A stretch of 64,000 nt of DNA from Pedobacter faecalis (GTDB lineage Bacteria > Bacteroidota > Bacteroidia > Sphingobacteriales > Sphingobacteriaceae), in assembly GCF_030182585.1 (NCBI RefSeq), contig NZ_JARXOW010000001.1, forward strand, positions 1,240,001 to 1,304,000, given 5' to 3'. The translations under genes and the position numbers were made by a program. The notes beneath the pieces were generated by a model that did not search any database, had not been told where the DNA came from, and saw only the letters and a program-made list of their open reading frames with translations. Positions 9,007-17,198 of this stretch are shown piece by piece (position 1 is the first letter of the stretch; every line of letters begins with the position of its first letter).

Positions 9007-9414
9007 TCACCACTCCGGTCGCCGGCGCCCCTCTTTCTTCTGTGCCTGAATCTTTTTGTTTTCAAGCCTTTTCCTGATCACTGCCTTCGGCGTTTTCGTG
9101 GGTTTGCGAAGCTTGTCTACATGCAAACTCTTGCGCAGCAAGTCAATCAGTTTTAAGACCGTGCGCTCCTTATTCATCAGCTGACTGCGATCTTCCTGCG
9201 AGACGACATGTAAATAACCTTCGGCATCAATCCTGCCTGCCAGTCGCTCGCGCAACAACGATTTCTCTTCATCAGTTAGAAAAGGTGCGCTATCAGGATG
9301 AAACAGCAGCTCCACCTTGCTCGAAACCTTGTTAACGTTTTGTCCGCCTTTACCGCCACTACGCGAAGTGCGGAAAACGGCCACTTTAAGAATATCTTCT
9401 TTTGCCGGTATCAT
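9007..9414 (-). CDS. arfB: Alternative ribosome-rescue peptidyl-tRNA hydrolase ArfB (YaeJ)
   Basis: 135 residues, the usual length. ArfB enters ribosomes stalled on mRNAs without a stop codon and hydrolyses the peptidyl-tRNA. The release-factor signature RSGGKGGQNVNKV (about 17-29) holds the catalytic GGQ. The C-terminal tail is strongly basic (RKRLENKKIQAQKKEGRRRPEW region) and in this family fills the empty mRNA channel. The GGQ sits early and there is no codon-recognition domain, which distinguishes it from RF1/RF2. It lies 15 bases downstream of the M23 peptidase gene on the same strand. Confidence 0.95.
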   Translation of the reverse strand: MIPAKEDILKVAVFRTSRSGGKGGQNVNKVSSKVELLFHPDSAPFLTDEEKSLLRERLAGRIDAEGYLHVVSQEDRSQLMNKERTVLKLIDLLRKSLHVDKLRKPTKTPKAVIRKRLENKKIQAQKKEGRRRPEW

Positions 9415-9429
9415 GGTGCTAATGTACAG

Positions 9430-10776
9430 TTATTCCCTGATCCAGCCAGTCTCCTGCTCCTTGTCCCTAACCAGCAGATGCCCTTTGAACGTACCGATCA
9501 CGCTGACTGCTTCACCTGCACTGGCCAAACGCTTTACTGCCGCCGCGCTATCCGGGCGGTCGTATAAGGGCTGGGCCTCGTTGCGCAGGGTAAGACGTCT
9601 CACCGGCGTTTCTACACTGCCGGTATGCCGGCTTTCCACATACCCTAAGGTCTGGTCGGGCAATTGCACCCGGTACCAGCTGCCGCTTGCACCGGTAATA
9701 TGCAAAACGGTATTTGCTGGCAAAGTAGCAAGTTCATTCGAGGCTCTGTCGGCCCCAGTATACAAGCCCGCCGACCTCAGTGTCCGCCGAGTAGCGTTAA
9801 GTGCACTTAGCGACGCGGTGATCTCGGGCGGGGTCTTCACCACAGGGTTAATGAAGTGAAAGGGATCCACGGCGCCTTCAGATGTATAAATCCCAAAGTG
9901 CAAATGCGGTGCGGTAGTCTTCGCATTGCCGGTATTGCCGATCAGTCCGAGTGTATCGCCAGGCTTTACCGACTGCCCTTCCCTGGCAATCTGCTCGTCG
10001 AGGTGGGCATAATATACCGTATAGTCCTTTCCTGATGGCCGCAGCCATACCACCCTGCCGCCCAAATTATTTTCATTCACACGCAGCACCGTGCCCTCTG
10101 CCACAGCCAGCGCCGGTGTACGCCGCGGTGCAAAAATATCTACGCCCTGATGCTTCCGGGTATTCGCGTCCCTTCCATCGCCAAAAAAACTTTGTATCCT
10201 GTGCTGTTTTGAAGAAGCGGTGGGGTAATCTAGCGAAGGGCCGGCGGTGATCTGAAGCGTATACGAGCCACTGCGAAGCAACTCAGGCTGAAGTCGGAGC
10301 ATATAGGTGGTGGCGCGACTGGCCTCCAGACTTATCGGGCTGCCCACCGTATCGGCAGAAGCCACAAGCTTTGCCTCGCGGTCGTCGCGCAGCTCCCATA
10401 GGTCCATATAGATCATAAAGCCCTCGGCGGGTGTTTTTGTAAGGCTCAACGTAAGTTTTTGTCCACGCACCGCCTCAAAAGTATAAGCAACAGCGGGTAC
10501 CTTTTCTGCCGCGAAGTATCCGCTTTCCTTAAACGGAACATTGATACGAAGCGCACGGGTACGGCTTTGTTCAGCCGCTGAAATCCACTGTGCACCCATT
10601 GCTGTGCGGTCGAGCCCCGAGCTGACCAGCTTACGCTGATAAGCGTCATGCGGCGAAGCGGCTTTGAACAGGTTTATGGGTCCTGTGCGGCAGGCTTGTA
10701 AACCCAAAAGCAACACCGCTGCACACCACAAGGCACGCACCTTACCTAAACCAAAACGATCAACCGTATAAAACAT
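9430..10776 (-). CDS. M23 (LytM-type) metallopeptidase lipoprotein with SH3-like C-terminus
   Basis: 448 residues. A lipoprotein signal ends at LGLQAC (about residues 23-29), so the enzyme is likely envelope-anchored and acts on peptidoglycan cross-links or amidase activation. A beta-sandwich region (about 60-185) precedes the M23 domain, whose zinc ligands are visible in HQGVDIFAP and in APHLHFGIYT (HxH). The last ~110 residues look like one or two bacterial SH3-like repeats (around SWYRVQLPDQTLGYVESR and GHLLVRDKEQETGWI). The ATG at 10776 lies in the U-rich tail of a strong hairpin; a GTG at 10740 would give the compact signal VRALWCAAVLLLGLQAC and may be the true start. Confidence 0.88.
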   Translation of the reverse strand: MFYTVDRFGLGKVRALWCAAVLLLGLQACRTGPINLFKAASPHDAYQRKLVSSGLDRTAMGAQWISAAEQSRTRALRINVPFKESGYFAAEKVPAVAYTFEAVRGQKLTLSLTKTPAEGFMIYMDLWELRDDREAKLVASADTVGSPISLEASRATTYMLRLQPELLRSGSYTLQITAGPSLDYPTASSKQHRIQSFFGDGRDANTRKHQGVDIFAPRRTPALAVAEGTVLRVNENNLGGRVVWLRPSGKDYTVYYAHLDEQIAREGQSVKPGDTLGLIGNTGNAKTTAPHLHFGIYTSEGAVDPFHFINPVVKTPPEITASLSALNATRRTLRSAGLYTGADRASNELATLPANTVLHITGASGSWYRVQLPDQTLGYVESRHTGSVETPVRRLTLRNEAQPLYDRPDSAAAVKRLASAGEAVSVIGTFKGHLLVRDKEQETGWIRE

Positions 10777-10779
10777 AAA

Positions 10780-10812
10780 TGCCAGGATTGTTCAAGAAAA
10801 ACAATCCTGGCA
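10780..10812 (-). terminator. Perfect 12-bp stem-loop between the DUF1080 and M23 genes
   Basis: TGCCAGGATTGT (10780-10791) is exactly complementary to ACAATCCTGGCA (10801-10812) with a 9-base loop. On the minus strand it is followed by TTTATGTTTTAT, a U-rich tract, as in an intrinsic terminator for the DUF1080 gene that stops at 10860. The annotated start of the M23 gene falls inside this tract, which argues for the downstream GTG start or for structure-controlled initiation. Confidence 0.6.
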
Positions 10813-10859
10813 TGGTAGTGTTTGGTTTTTGTATCTTAAGCACCTTAAGGTGCAGCTAT

Positions 10860-11666
10860 TTACAGTTCTCTGATCCAGATGTTGCGGAAGCTCAGCGGCT
10901 CACTCGGATCGCCGTGCGACTGCAGCTTGATGGGTGAAGCACCATGCGCACGTCTGTATGCTGCCTCACCAATGTATTGGGTCGGGCCTTTCAATGTGTA
11001 GTTATCCTGAACCAGTACCCCGTTAAAAAGCACAGTTACTCTTGCCGGCTCCTTCAAAGACTTGTCATCATTGAAAACAGGTGCATGCCAGATCACATCA
11101 TATGAGTTCCACTCTCCCGGTTTTGCGGTAGGATTTGCCAATGGCACCGCCTGCTTGTAAACGCTGGCAGCTTGTCCGTTCGTATAAGTATCGTTCTGAT
11201 AAGAATCAAGGATCTGCAATTCATAACCACCATCGCCTTTGCCAAGCGAAGCAAGGAAAAGTCCGCTGTTGCCCCTACCCTGACCTTTACCGGTAATGTT
11301 GGCCGGAACCTGCCACTCCAGGTGAAGCTGGTAATTGGTAAATGACTGCTTGGTTTCAATATTGCCACCCGCTTTTTTGTCGACCGTAAACACGCCCTTT
11401 CCAAGCGTCCATTTGGCCGGCTGGTCGCGATTTTCGGTCATCACCCATTTGCTCAGGTCTTTTCCGTCAAAAAGCACGATGGCATCTGAAGGTGGCGGCG
11501 TAAACACACCCTTTGCCTGCACCACTTTAGGTACCGGGGTATACACTTCTGTATCTTCAGGCTTAGCCTGGTTCTGTGCATTCGCCATCGTTATTCCTCC
11601 TATAACCAGGGAAACCGTGTAAAGTATTCTAGCTGATCTCATGCTATAATTGATTATATTTTTCAT
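10860..11666 (-). CDS. Secreted DUF1080 (3-keto-disaccharide hydrolase-like) protein
   Basis: 268 residues from the ATG at 11666, which opens a signal peptide; a longer frame to 11717 only adds residues that overlap the upstream gene. The concanavalin-fold DUF1080 domain (about 60-268) shows the hallmarks FDGKDLSKWVM, GNSGLFLAS, YELQILDS and the C-terminal LQSHGDPSEPLSFRNIWIREL type ending. Some family members cleave 3-keto-glycosides formed by Gfo/Idh-type dehydrogenases, so a periplasmic role in glycoside breakdown is likely. It follows the GH92 gene by about 24 bases and is probably in the same operon. Confidence 0.88.
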   Translation of the reverse strand: MKNIINYSMRSARILYTVSLVIGGITMANAQNQAKPEDTEVYTPVPKVVQAKGVFTPPPSDAIVLFDGKDLSKWVMTENRDQPAKWTLGKGVFTVDKKAGGNIETKQSFTNYQLHLEWQVPANITGKGQGRGNSGLFLASLGKGDGGYELQILDSYQNDTYTNGQAASVYKQAVPLANPTAKPGEWNSYDVIWHAPVFNDDKSLKEPARVTVLFNGVLVQDNYTLKGPTQYIGEAAYRRAHGASPIKLQSHGDPSEPLSFRNIWIREL

Positions 11667-11689
11667 TTGTGGCACTAATATAAAGGCTT

Positions 11690-13759
11690 TTATCTGGCAT
11701 TCACATCGGTGACCCAAATATTTTTATTTTCCTGAGGCTCATCGGTAGCCACAATAACAAGCTTGCCGCCCGCTATGATCTCATCGTGACTGAGCCAGTT
11801 GCGCCCCAGCACCTTGCCGTTCAGCCGCACCTCGCGGATATACATATTGCGTTCCGAAAAGTTTTCTACCTCTATGTCGAGCGATTTGCCCTTAGGCCAG
11901 CTGAACTTCACCGAGCGGAACAAAGGCACATTGAGGTAGTAAACCGGATGCCCTACACAAGCTGGTGAAATACCCGTAGCGGTAAGCACGAACCAGGCCG
12001 ACATAGCTCCCGCATCGTCGTCCATCGTGCGCACGTAAGCCTGCGGCTTGTTCTGATAAATACGATCTACAAACGGATCTATGCCCCGGCTGTTGTCGTT
12101 AAAATAATACTGCACCACCGTGTCTACCGCATAATTGCGCATCAGCTTCTGCGATTTCCAGGCCTGCGGCGTAGCGTTGTACATCAACGGAACCTGCAAG
12201 TCGGGCTCATTGGCGTGATTATACAGGTCATTTTTAAAGAAGTAGTCCAACTGCTCGATATAGGTCTGTTCACCGCCAATCAGATCGATCAGCCCCTTTA
12301 CATCAAAAGGCACGAACCAGCGGTACTGCCAAATGGTGCCCTGGTATAGTTTGCGCGCCTGCATGCGGTCTACATCCGAACGTGTAATGTCTTTAAAGTC
12401 TTTATTCCAGTAATTTTTATACTCCATCGCTTTAGCGAGGTACTTGGCCGAAAGCTCTTTATTGCCTTGCAGTCTAAGGATTTCCGACAGCGCCCAGGCA
12501 TCGTAAGAAGCCTCGAGTGCTTTGTCGGGCTGACCATAATCGAGTCCGTCAACTTCTTTAATTAGGGAATCGGTGATTTGTTTGGTGTTGATCTTATGTC
12601 CTTTACGCAACGCATCCAGGATCACAACCACCGCATGCTCTGTACGCACTGTAGGCGACGGTTCGTTCTTCGTGGCGTAGTCCTTCTTGCCGTACTTGTA
12701 CAGGTTTGCGATAGACACCGCCACATCCTGAAACCTTTCGGGGTAAGCGAGCGACAGCAACGGCAGTTGTGTACGGTAGTTGTCCCATATGGCCCAGCCG
12801 TTGTACATCATGTTTGTCGCCTTTTGTGTCGACCCGTCTATAGCTTTATATGCACCATCGGCCTCCGAGATTTGGTAGGGCGACTGTATCGTACGGTACA
12901 GCAGCGAGTAGAATAATTTTTCCCTTTCGGCATCGCCCTTTACCTCAATCCGGCCCAGGTGTTTTTCCCAGCCTGCGTCACTCTGCTTTTTCAGTGCATA
13001 AAAATCGGCGGTGCTTTGCGCGCGCTGTGCATAGGCCACACCAGTAGATGAGAAGCTGACCCTAATACCAATCTCTTCATCCTCCGCACCTGCGAGAACC
13101 AGCAGTTTGCGCTCGGTCAGACTTTCAAACCTGACCGGTTTGGTAAATAACACTTCGTAGTAAACCCGGTACGCCCCAGCACCGCAAGTGGTTTTGGAGT
13201 TTATGAATCCAGTGATCTTATTTCCGTCGATCTTATGTTCCTCCGCCAGAAAACCTCCGTTAAAGGCGTAACCCAGATCGATATAAAATCCTTTTTCGCC
13301 CTTCGGCATCGTATAGCGGTGCATGCCCTGATTGGCCATAACGGTCATTTCTGCATGGATGCCGTTGCTGAAACCCACACTGTAATAACCCGGGGAAGCG
13401 CTTTCTTTAACCTTCATCAGGCGTTCGTCTTCCTGATATTTGCCCAGGAACGGCTTAATAAACAGATTACCCCCACTGCCCATACAGCCCACACCCTCGA
13501 AACGATTGTGCGTAAAACCCAAAAACTGTTTGGCATTATGCTCATAGCCGGTATGTGTATGCGGATAGGTTTGCGGACCAATGCTGAGCATACTGAAAGG
13601 ATAGCTTGCCGCGGGCGAAAGTTGTCCGTGATCGCCCGAACTGCCTAGAAAGACATTGACTTGTGATGTATAATTGCCGGTATGTTTAGCAGGCTGAGGT
13701 TGCTGTGAAAAAGCATTCAGGGCAAATAGCCCCATGAGAAAAAGTAAAGAATGTTTCAT
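11690..13759 (-). CDS. GH92 family glycoside hydrolase (alpha-1,2-mannosidase-like)
   Basis: 689 residues from the ATG at 13759, chosen for the signal peptide MKHSLLFLMGLFALNAFSQ. GH92 enzymes are calcium-dependent exo-alpha-mannosidases that trim N-glycans and yeast mannan. Family features include FLGSSGDHGQLSPAASYPF, GYEHNAKQFLGFTHNRFEGVGC-type text near residues 65-85, MMYNGWAIWDNYRTQLPL with WD in the active site, and DDDAGAMSAWFVLTATG near the C-terminus. The length is slightly below the common ~750. It is co-oriented with the DUF1080 gene, and its promoter must lie in the structured gap at 13760-14161. Confidence 0.92.
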   Translation of the reverse strand: MKHSLLFLMGLFALNAFSQQPQPAKHTGNYTSQVNVFLGSSGDHGQLSPAASYPFSMLSIGPQTYPHTHTGYEHNAKQFLGFTHNRFEGVGCMGSGGNLFIKPFLGKYQEDERLMKVKESASPGYYSVGFSNGIHAEMTVMANQGMHRYTMPKGEKGFYIDLGYAFNGGFLAEEHKIDGNKITGFINSKTTCGAGAYRVYYEVLFTKPVRFESLTERKLLVLAGAEDEEIGIRVSFSSTGVAYAQRAQSTADFYALKKQSDAGWEKHLGRIEVKGDAEREKLFYSLLYRTIQSPYQISEADGAYKAIDGSTQKATNMMYNGWAIWDNYRTQLPLLSLAYPERFQDVAVSIANLYKYGKKDYATKNEPSPTVRTEHAVVVILDALRKGHKINTKQITDSLIKEVDGLDYGQPDKALEASYDAWALSEILRLQGNKELSAKYLAKAMEYKNYWNKDFKDITRSDVDRMQARKLYQGTIWQYRWFVPFDVKGLIDLIGGEQTYIEQLDYFFKNDLYNHANEPDLQVPLMYNATPQAWKSQKLMRNYAVDTVVQYYFNDNSRGIDPFVDRIYQNKPQAYVRTMDDDAGAMSAWFVLTATGISPACVGHPVYYLNVPLFRSVKFSWPKGKSLDIEVENFSERNMYIREVRLNGKVLGRNWLSHDEIIAGGKLVIVATDEPQENKNIWVTDVNAR

Positions 13760-14161
13760 ATCTTGTGTGGTGACGGCGCAATTTAACAATTATTCGTTGA
13801 TACATCCCTCTCTGTAATATTAAGGAATTTTAAAGGAAAGAGCGCTGAAAAGCTCTGGCTGTGCTATGCTTGGTATAGGTTTCGTAGAGGTTTGGAATAG
13901 GTTTGATATACCCCAAGGGGTATTCCAAACCCCTGTCAAACCTATCGCAAGGGCTGGTCGACGAGCAACTTTGTCGCTTATTACAGCAGCCGATTGCCGC
14001 ACATATATGCTGCATGAACCAAAGGAGGGGTGTTCTGGCTGGCGGTAATAGACTAATTTTGTAGATTATTGTTCCTTAAGAGGATTTTTTCTGATATATT
14101 GGCATCTGAAAAAGCCAGTGGGGTTTTTTCAGCTTTGACACATCAAAAAACAACACATTAA
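13760..14161. other. 402-base gene-free gap with overlapping inverted repeats
   Basis: This divergent gap separates the GH92 operon from the GH43 operon. At 13876-13945 it holds three GGTTT direct repeats exactly 11 bp apart (13878, 13889, 13900) and three inverted-repeat pairs: A 13889-13899 with 13921-13931, B 13897-13906 with 13936-13945, and C 13908-13914 with 13917-13923. A competes with B and C, so two alternative structures are possible. TAGGTTTG within it also matches the -7 consensus in both directions. No protein-coding frame is convincing. It ends with a -7 box and an A-rich leader before the GH43 gene. Confidence 0.5.
14054..14061 (+). promoter_or_regulatory. -7 promoter box of the GH43-ECF operon
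   Basis: TAATTTTG is an exact match to TAnnTTTG and lies 100 bases upstream of the GH43 start. The resulting leader of about 95 nt contains an AAAAAGCC...GGGGTTTTTT inverted repeat (about 14111-14129). Confidence 0.4.
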
Positions 14162-15139
14162 ATGAAAAAAATTGCACTTGCACTTTGTATGGCGGGTTTA
14201 AGTTTTTCACTTTCTGCCCAGCAGGCAGAGAAAAAAACTGCGGGAAACCCGGTATTTCCAGGATGGTATGCTGACCCTGAGGCGGCTATCTTTGGAAAAC
14301 AATACTGGATCTACCCCACCTACTCTGCCCGCTACGAGGAACAGATCTTTATGGATGCTTACAGCTCTAAGGACCTTGTGAACTGGACCAAACACCCGAG
14401 AATTCTGGAAAAGGAAAGTATAAAATGGGCCAACAAAGCCATGTGGGCGCCATCGATCACTAAAAAAGGCAATAAATACTACCTCTTTTTCGGCGCCAAC
14501 GACATTCAGAACAACAAGGAGCTGGGCGGTATCGGCGTAGCGGTGTCTAACAAACCGAATGGTCCGTTTAAAGATCATATCGGCAAGCCGCTGATTGATG
14601 CTTTTCATAATGGCGCGCAGCCTATCGACCAGTATGTTTTCAAAGACAAAGACGGTCAGTACTATATGTACTATGGCGGTTGGAGACACTGCAACGTAGT
14701 GAAGTTGAGCAAAGACTTTAAGAGCATTGTGCCATTCCCTGACGGAACAATGTATAAAGAGATTACGCCAAAAGGCTATGTAGAAGGTCCGTTTATGTTT
14801 ATCCGCGACGGAAAATACTACTTCATGTGGTCTGAAGGCGGCTGGACAGGACCCGATTATTCTGTAGCTTATGCGATTGCCGATTCGCCGTTCGGACCTT
14901 TTAACCGCGTGGATAAAATCTTAAAGCAAGACCCTGCTATTGCCACAGGTGCTGGTCACCATTCGGTGATACAACATCCTAAGACGAAGGATTATTATAT
15001 CGTTTATCACCGCAGGCCACTTGGCGAAACCAATGGTAATCATCGTGTTACTTGTATAGATAAAATGGAATTTGACGAGAACGGCTTGATTAAACCGGTG
15101 AAGATCACCTTTGAGGGGGTTACGGCTAATCCGCTTTAA
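14162..15139 (+). CDS. Secreted GH43-type glycoside hydrolase
   Basis: 325 residues with signal peptide MKKIALALCMAGLSFSLSAQ. The five-bladed propeller fold of GH43 is indicated by GWYADPEAAIFGKQYWIYPT (catalytic-base Asp in ADPE), APSITKKGNKYYLFFGAND, IDQYVFKDKDGQYYMYYGG and YVEGPFMFIRDGKYYFMWSEGG with the likely acid Glu in VEGPF, and a late AGHHSV His. GH43 members act on arabinans, xylans and galactans. It is followed after 2 bases by the ECF sigma factor, an unusual arrangement in which enzyme and sigma gene share a transcript. Confidence 0.92.
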   Translation: MKKIALALCMAGLSFSLSAQQAEKKTAGNPVFPGWYADPEAAIFGKQYWIYPTYSARYEEQIFMDAYSSKDLVNWTKHPRILEKESIKWANKAMWAPSITKKGNKYYLFFGANDIQNNKELGGIGVAVSNKPNGPFKDHIGKPLIDAFHNGAQPIDQYVFKDKDGQYYMYYGGWRHCNVVKLSKDFKSIVPFPDGTMYKEITPKGYVEGPFMFIRDGKYYFMWSEGGWTGPDYSVAYAIADSPFGPFNRVDKILKQDPAIATGAGHHSVIQHPKTKDYYIVYHRRPLGETNGNHRVTCIDKMEFDENGLIKPVKITFEGVTANPL

Positions 15140-15141
15140 CA

Positions 15142-15711
15142 ATGCAACACGAAGGCGCCCATAACTTAGACGATGCGACACTTCTGCTTCAGCTAAGTGA
15201 GGGGGACAAGCATGCCTTCGACATATTGTACAACAGGTACTGGAAACAGGTTTTCAATGCGGCGTACAAGCGCCTGAATGATATAGAGAAAGCGCAGGAC
15301 ATTGCTCAGGATGTATTTGTGCAGCTATGGATCAGGGCTTCTGCTTCGCCTATTGAAAACCTGTCTTCGTATCTGCATGTGGCTGCGCGAAACGGAGTGT
15401 TTAAACATTTCGAAAAGCAGTCGAGGTTGAAAATCGTGCCGGAAGAAGCAGGCGAAACGGCCGACCCGGTCTACAGCGACGGACTGATTATGCACAAGCA
15501 ATTCCTTGAGGAGTTCCGTCTTTTGGTAGAGCGCCTGCCCGCACAGCAGCGCACCATTTTTAAAATGCGGTTCGAAGATGACCTTTCGAGCCTGCAAATT
15601 GCAGAACAATTACAGATATCTCCTAAAACAGTAAGAAACCAGTTAGGAAAAGCACTCGCAACGCTTCGTTCTTCCCTGTTTATGATCTTTTTCGTGCATT
15701 TTTTACGCTAA
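15142..15711 (+). CDS. ECF RNA polymerase sigma factor (FecI-like, SusC-linked)
   Basis: 189 residues. Region 2 is shown by AFDILYNRYWKQVFNAAYK and the DIAQDVFVQLW signature (residues about 50-65). Region 4 is shown by LPAQQRTIFKMRFEDDLSS and the HTH LQIAEQLQISPKTVRNQL. It directs RNA polymerase to a target promoter, probably that of the SusC/SusD genes 1.5 kb downstream. It starts 2 bases after the GH43 stop and precedes the FecR-type anti-sigma gene by 90 bases, the standard trans-envelope pair. Confidence 0.95.
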   Translation: MQHEGAHNLDDATLLLQLSEGDKHAFDILYNRYWKQVFNAAYKRLNDIEKAQDIAQDVFVQLWIRASASPIENLSSYLHVAARNGVFKHFEKQSRLKIVPEEAGETADPVYSDGLIMHKQFLEEFRLLVERLPAQQRTIFKMRFEDDLSSLQIAEQLQISPKTVRNQLGKALATLRSSLFMIFFVHFLR

Positions 15712-15801
15712 TTTTTACTGGCAGCCCAACAATTGAAAAAATATTTGCGATTGGCGTGGGCTATTCTCAAAAAAACGACTCTTTATAAGATATAGGGCAT
15801 A

Positions 15802-16998
15802 ATGAAAGATATTAACAAGCAGCATTTTCAGGACATGCTGGAAAGATACCGGCAAAATACCGCAACTAAAGCGGAAGTTGAGTTCCTTGAACGCTATTAT
15901 AAAGCGTTTGAGGAGGGCGCCGACCTGATTAACGACCACAACGAGTCGTCTTATGCCTTTGTACGCAACGAGATTAAGTCGACCGCCGACAAGCGGATCG
16001 CTGCCCTGCAATCTAAAGGACGTGTAAAACGTTTGTGGCTGGGCGGTGTTGCCGCAGCTGTTGCGGTGGCTATCGCGGTGTCTGTTTCTGCTTATTTTTT
16101 CGCGGATAGAAGCTCGGAAGACCTGATTGCGCAGGTGGACGAACTTGCCCTGCCTGGTGGCAATAAGGCTACTTTAACCTTGGCCAACGGCGCGCAGGTA
16201 GTGCTTACAGAGGCCGCCAATGGGGAGATTGCCCGGCAGGCTGGCATCAGCATTACGAAAACGGCCGACGGCAAGATCATTTATACCGTAGCGAAGGCTG
16301 GTGCGGATGCTGAAATGGATGAGGCAACTGCTCAACTTAAGAATACCATTACCACCCCCAACGGTGGTGAATATACGGTTGTGTTGCCCGACGGAACGAT
16401 GGTGAAGCTCAACGCAGCAAGTTCCCTGGTCTTTCCGACGTCATTTCAGGGCGATGAAAGAATGGTTGAACTCAGTGGTGAAGCCTACTTTGAGGTTGCT
16501 AAAAACAGACAGATGCCTTTTCGTATCAAGTCGGGTATGCAGACGGTAGAAGTGCTTGGTACGCACTTCAACATCAGTGCGTACGATAACGAGGAAACTA
16601 TGAAAACCACACTGGCTGAGGGTTCTGTAAAGGTTTCTTCAGGCAGTTATGAGAGCATCATTGTACCGGGACAGCAAACATTAGTGAACAGACAGGTAGC
16701 GGGACCGGTTAAGAAACAGACTGTAAACCTGGATAAGGAACTGGCATGGACCAACAATCAGTTTGTTTTTGAAGATGATGATATCCGCTCGGTGATGCGT
16801 AAGATTTCGCGCTGGTACAATATTGATATACGCTATGAAGGCGATCTTTCTGACAACACATTTTCGGGCGGTATATTCCGCAGTATGAGGTTGTCGGAAG
16901 TACTCAAAATCCTTAAGCTTCAAGGCTTTGATTTTGATGTGCGCGGCCGGGAAATAACCATCCGGTATAAAGCAGAGGATAATAATGACAATAATTAA
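15802..16998 (+). CDS. FecR-family anti-sigma factor
   Basis: 398 residues. An N-terminal cytoplasmic part that would bind the sigma factor is followed by one transmembrane helix (about 76-98, WLGGVAAAVAVAIAVSVSAY), then the periplasmic FecR domain with TPNGGEYTVVLPDGTMVKLNA and GEAYFEVAKN (about 180-275), and a C-terminal DUF4974/STN-like domain ending in LKLQGFDFDVRGREITI. It passes the signal from the STN domain of the SusC-like transporter to the ECF sigma factor. It follows that sigma gene on the same strand. Confidence 0.95.
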   Translation: MKDINKQHFQDMLERYRQNTATKAEVEFLERYYKAFEEGADLINDHNESSYAFVRNEIKSTADKRIAALQSKGRVKRLWLGGVAAAVAVAIAVSVSAYFFADRSSEDLIAQVDELALPGGNKATLTLANGAQVVLTEAANGEIARQAGISITKTADGKIIYTVAKAGADAEMDEATAQLKNTITTPNGGEYTVVLPDGTMVKLNAASSLVFPTSFQGDERMVELSGEAYFEVAKNRQMPFRIKSGMQTVEVLGTHFNISAYDNEETMKTTLAEGSVKVSSGSYESIIVPGQQTLVNRQVAGPVKKQTVNLDKELAWTNNQFVFEDDDIRSVMRKISRWYNIDIRYEGDLSDNTFSGGIFRSMRLSEVLKILKLQGFDFDVRGREITIRYKAEDNNDNN

Positions 16999-17198
16999 TC
17001 ATACCCACCTAAACCAACTAACGGATTATTTACCAACTAAACCAGGAGAATGAAAAGACAGCTACTAAACACCTAGAACCACCACAATTCAGACTAAAAA
17101 AGCCGAAGGTATCTCACCACCCTCGGCCCTAAAAGAGGTCGGCAGCCGGAAGTAGAAGGTCGGGCTGCTATTTATTAACCTAATTCTTATTCAAAAGT

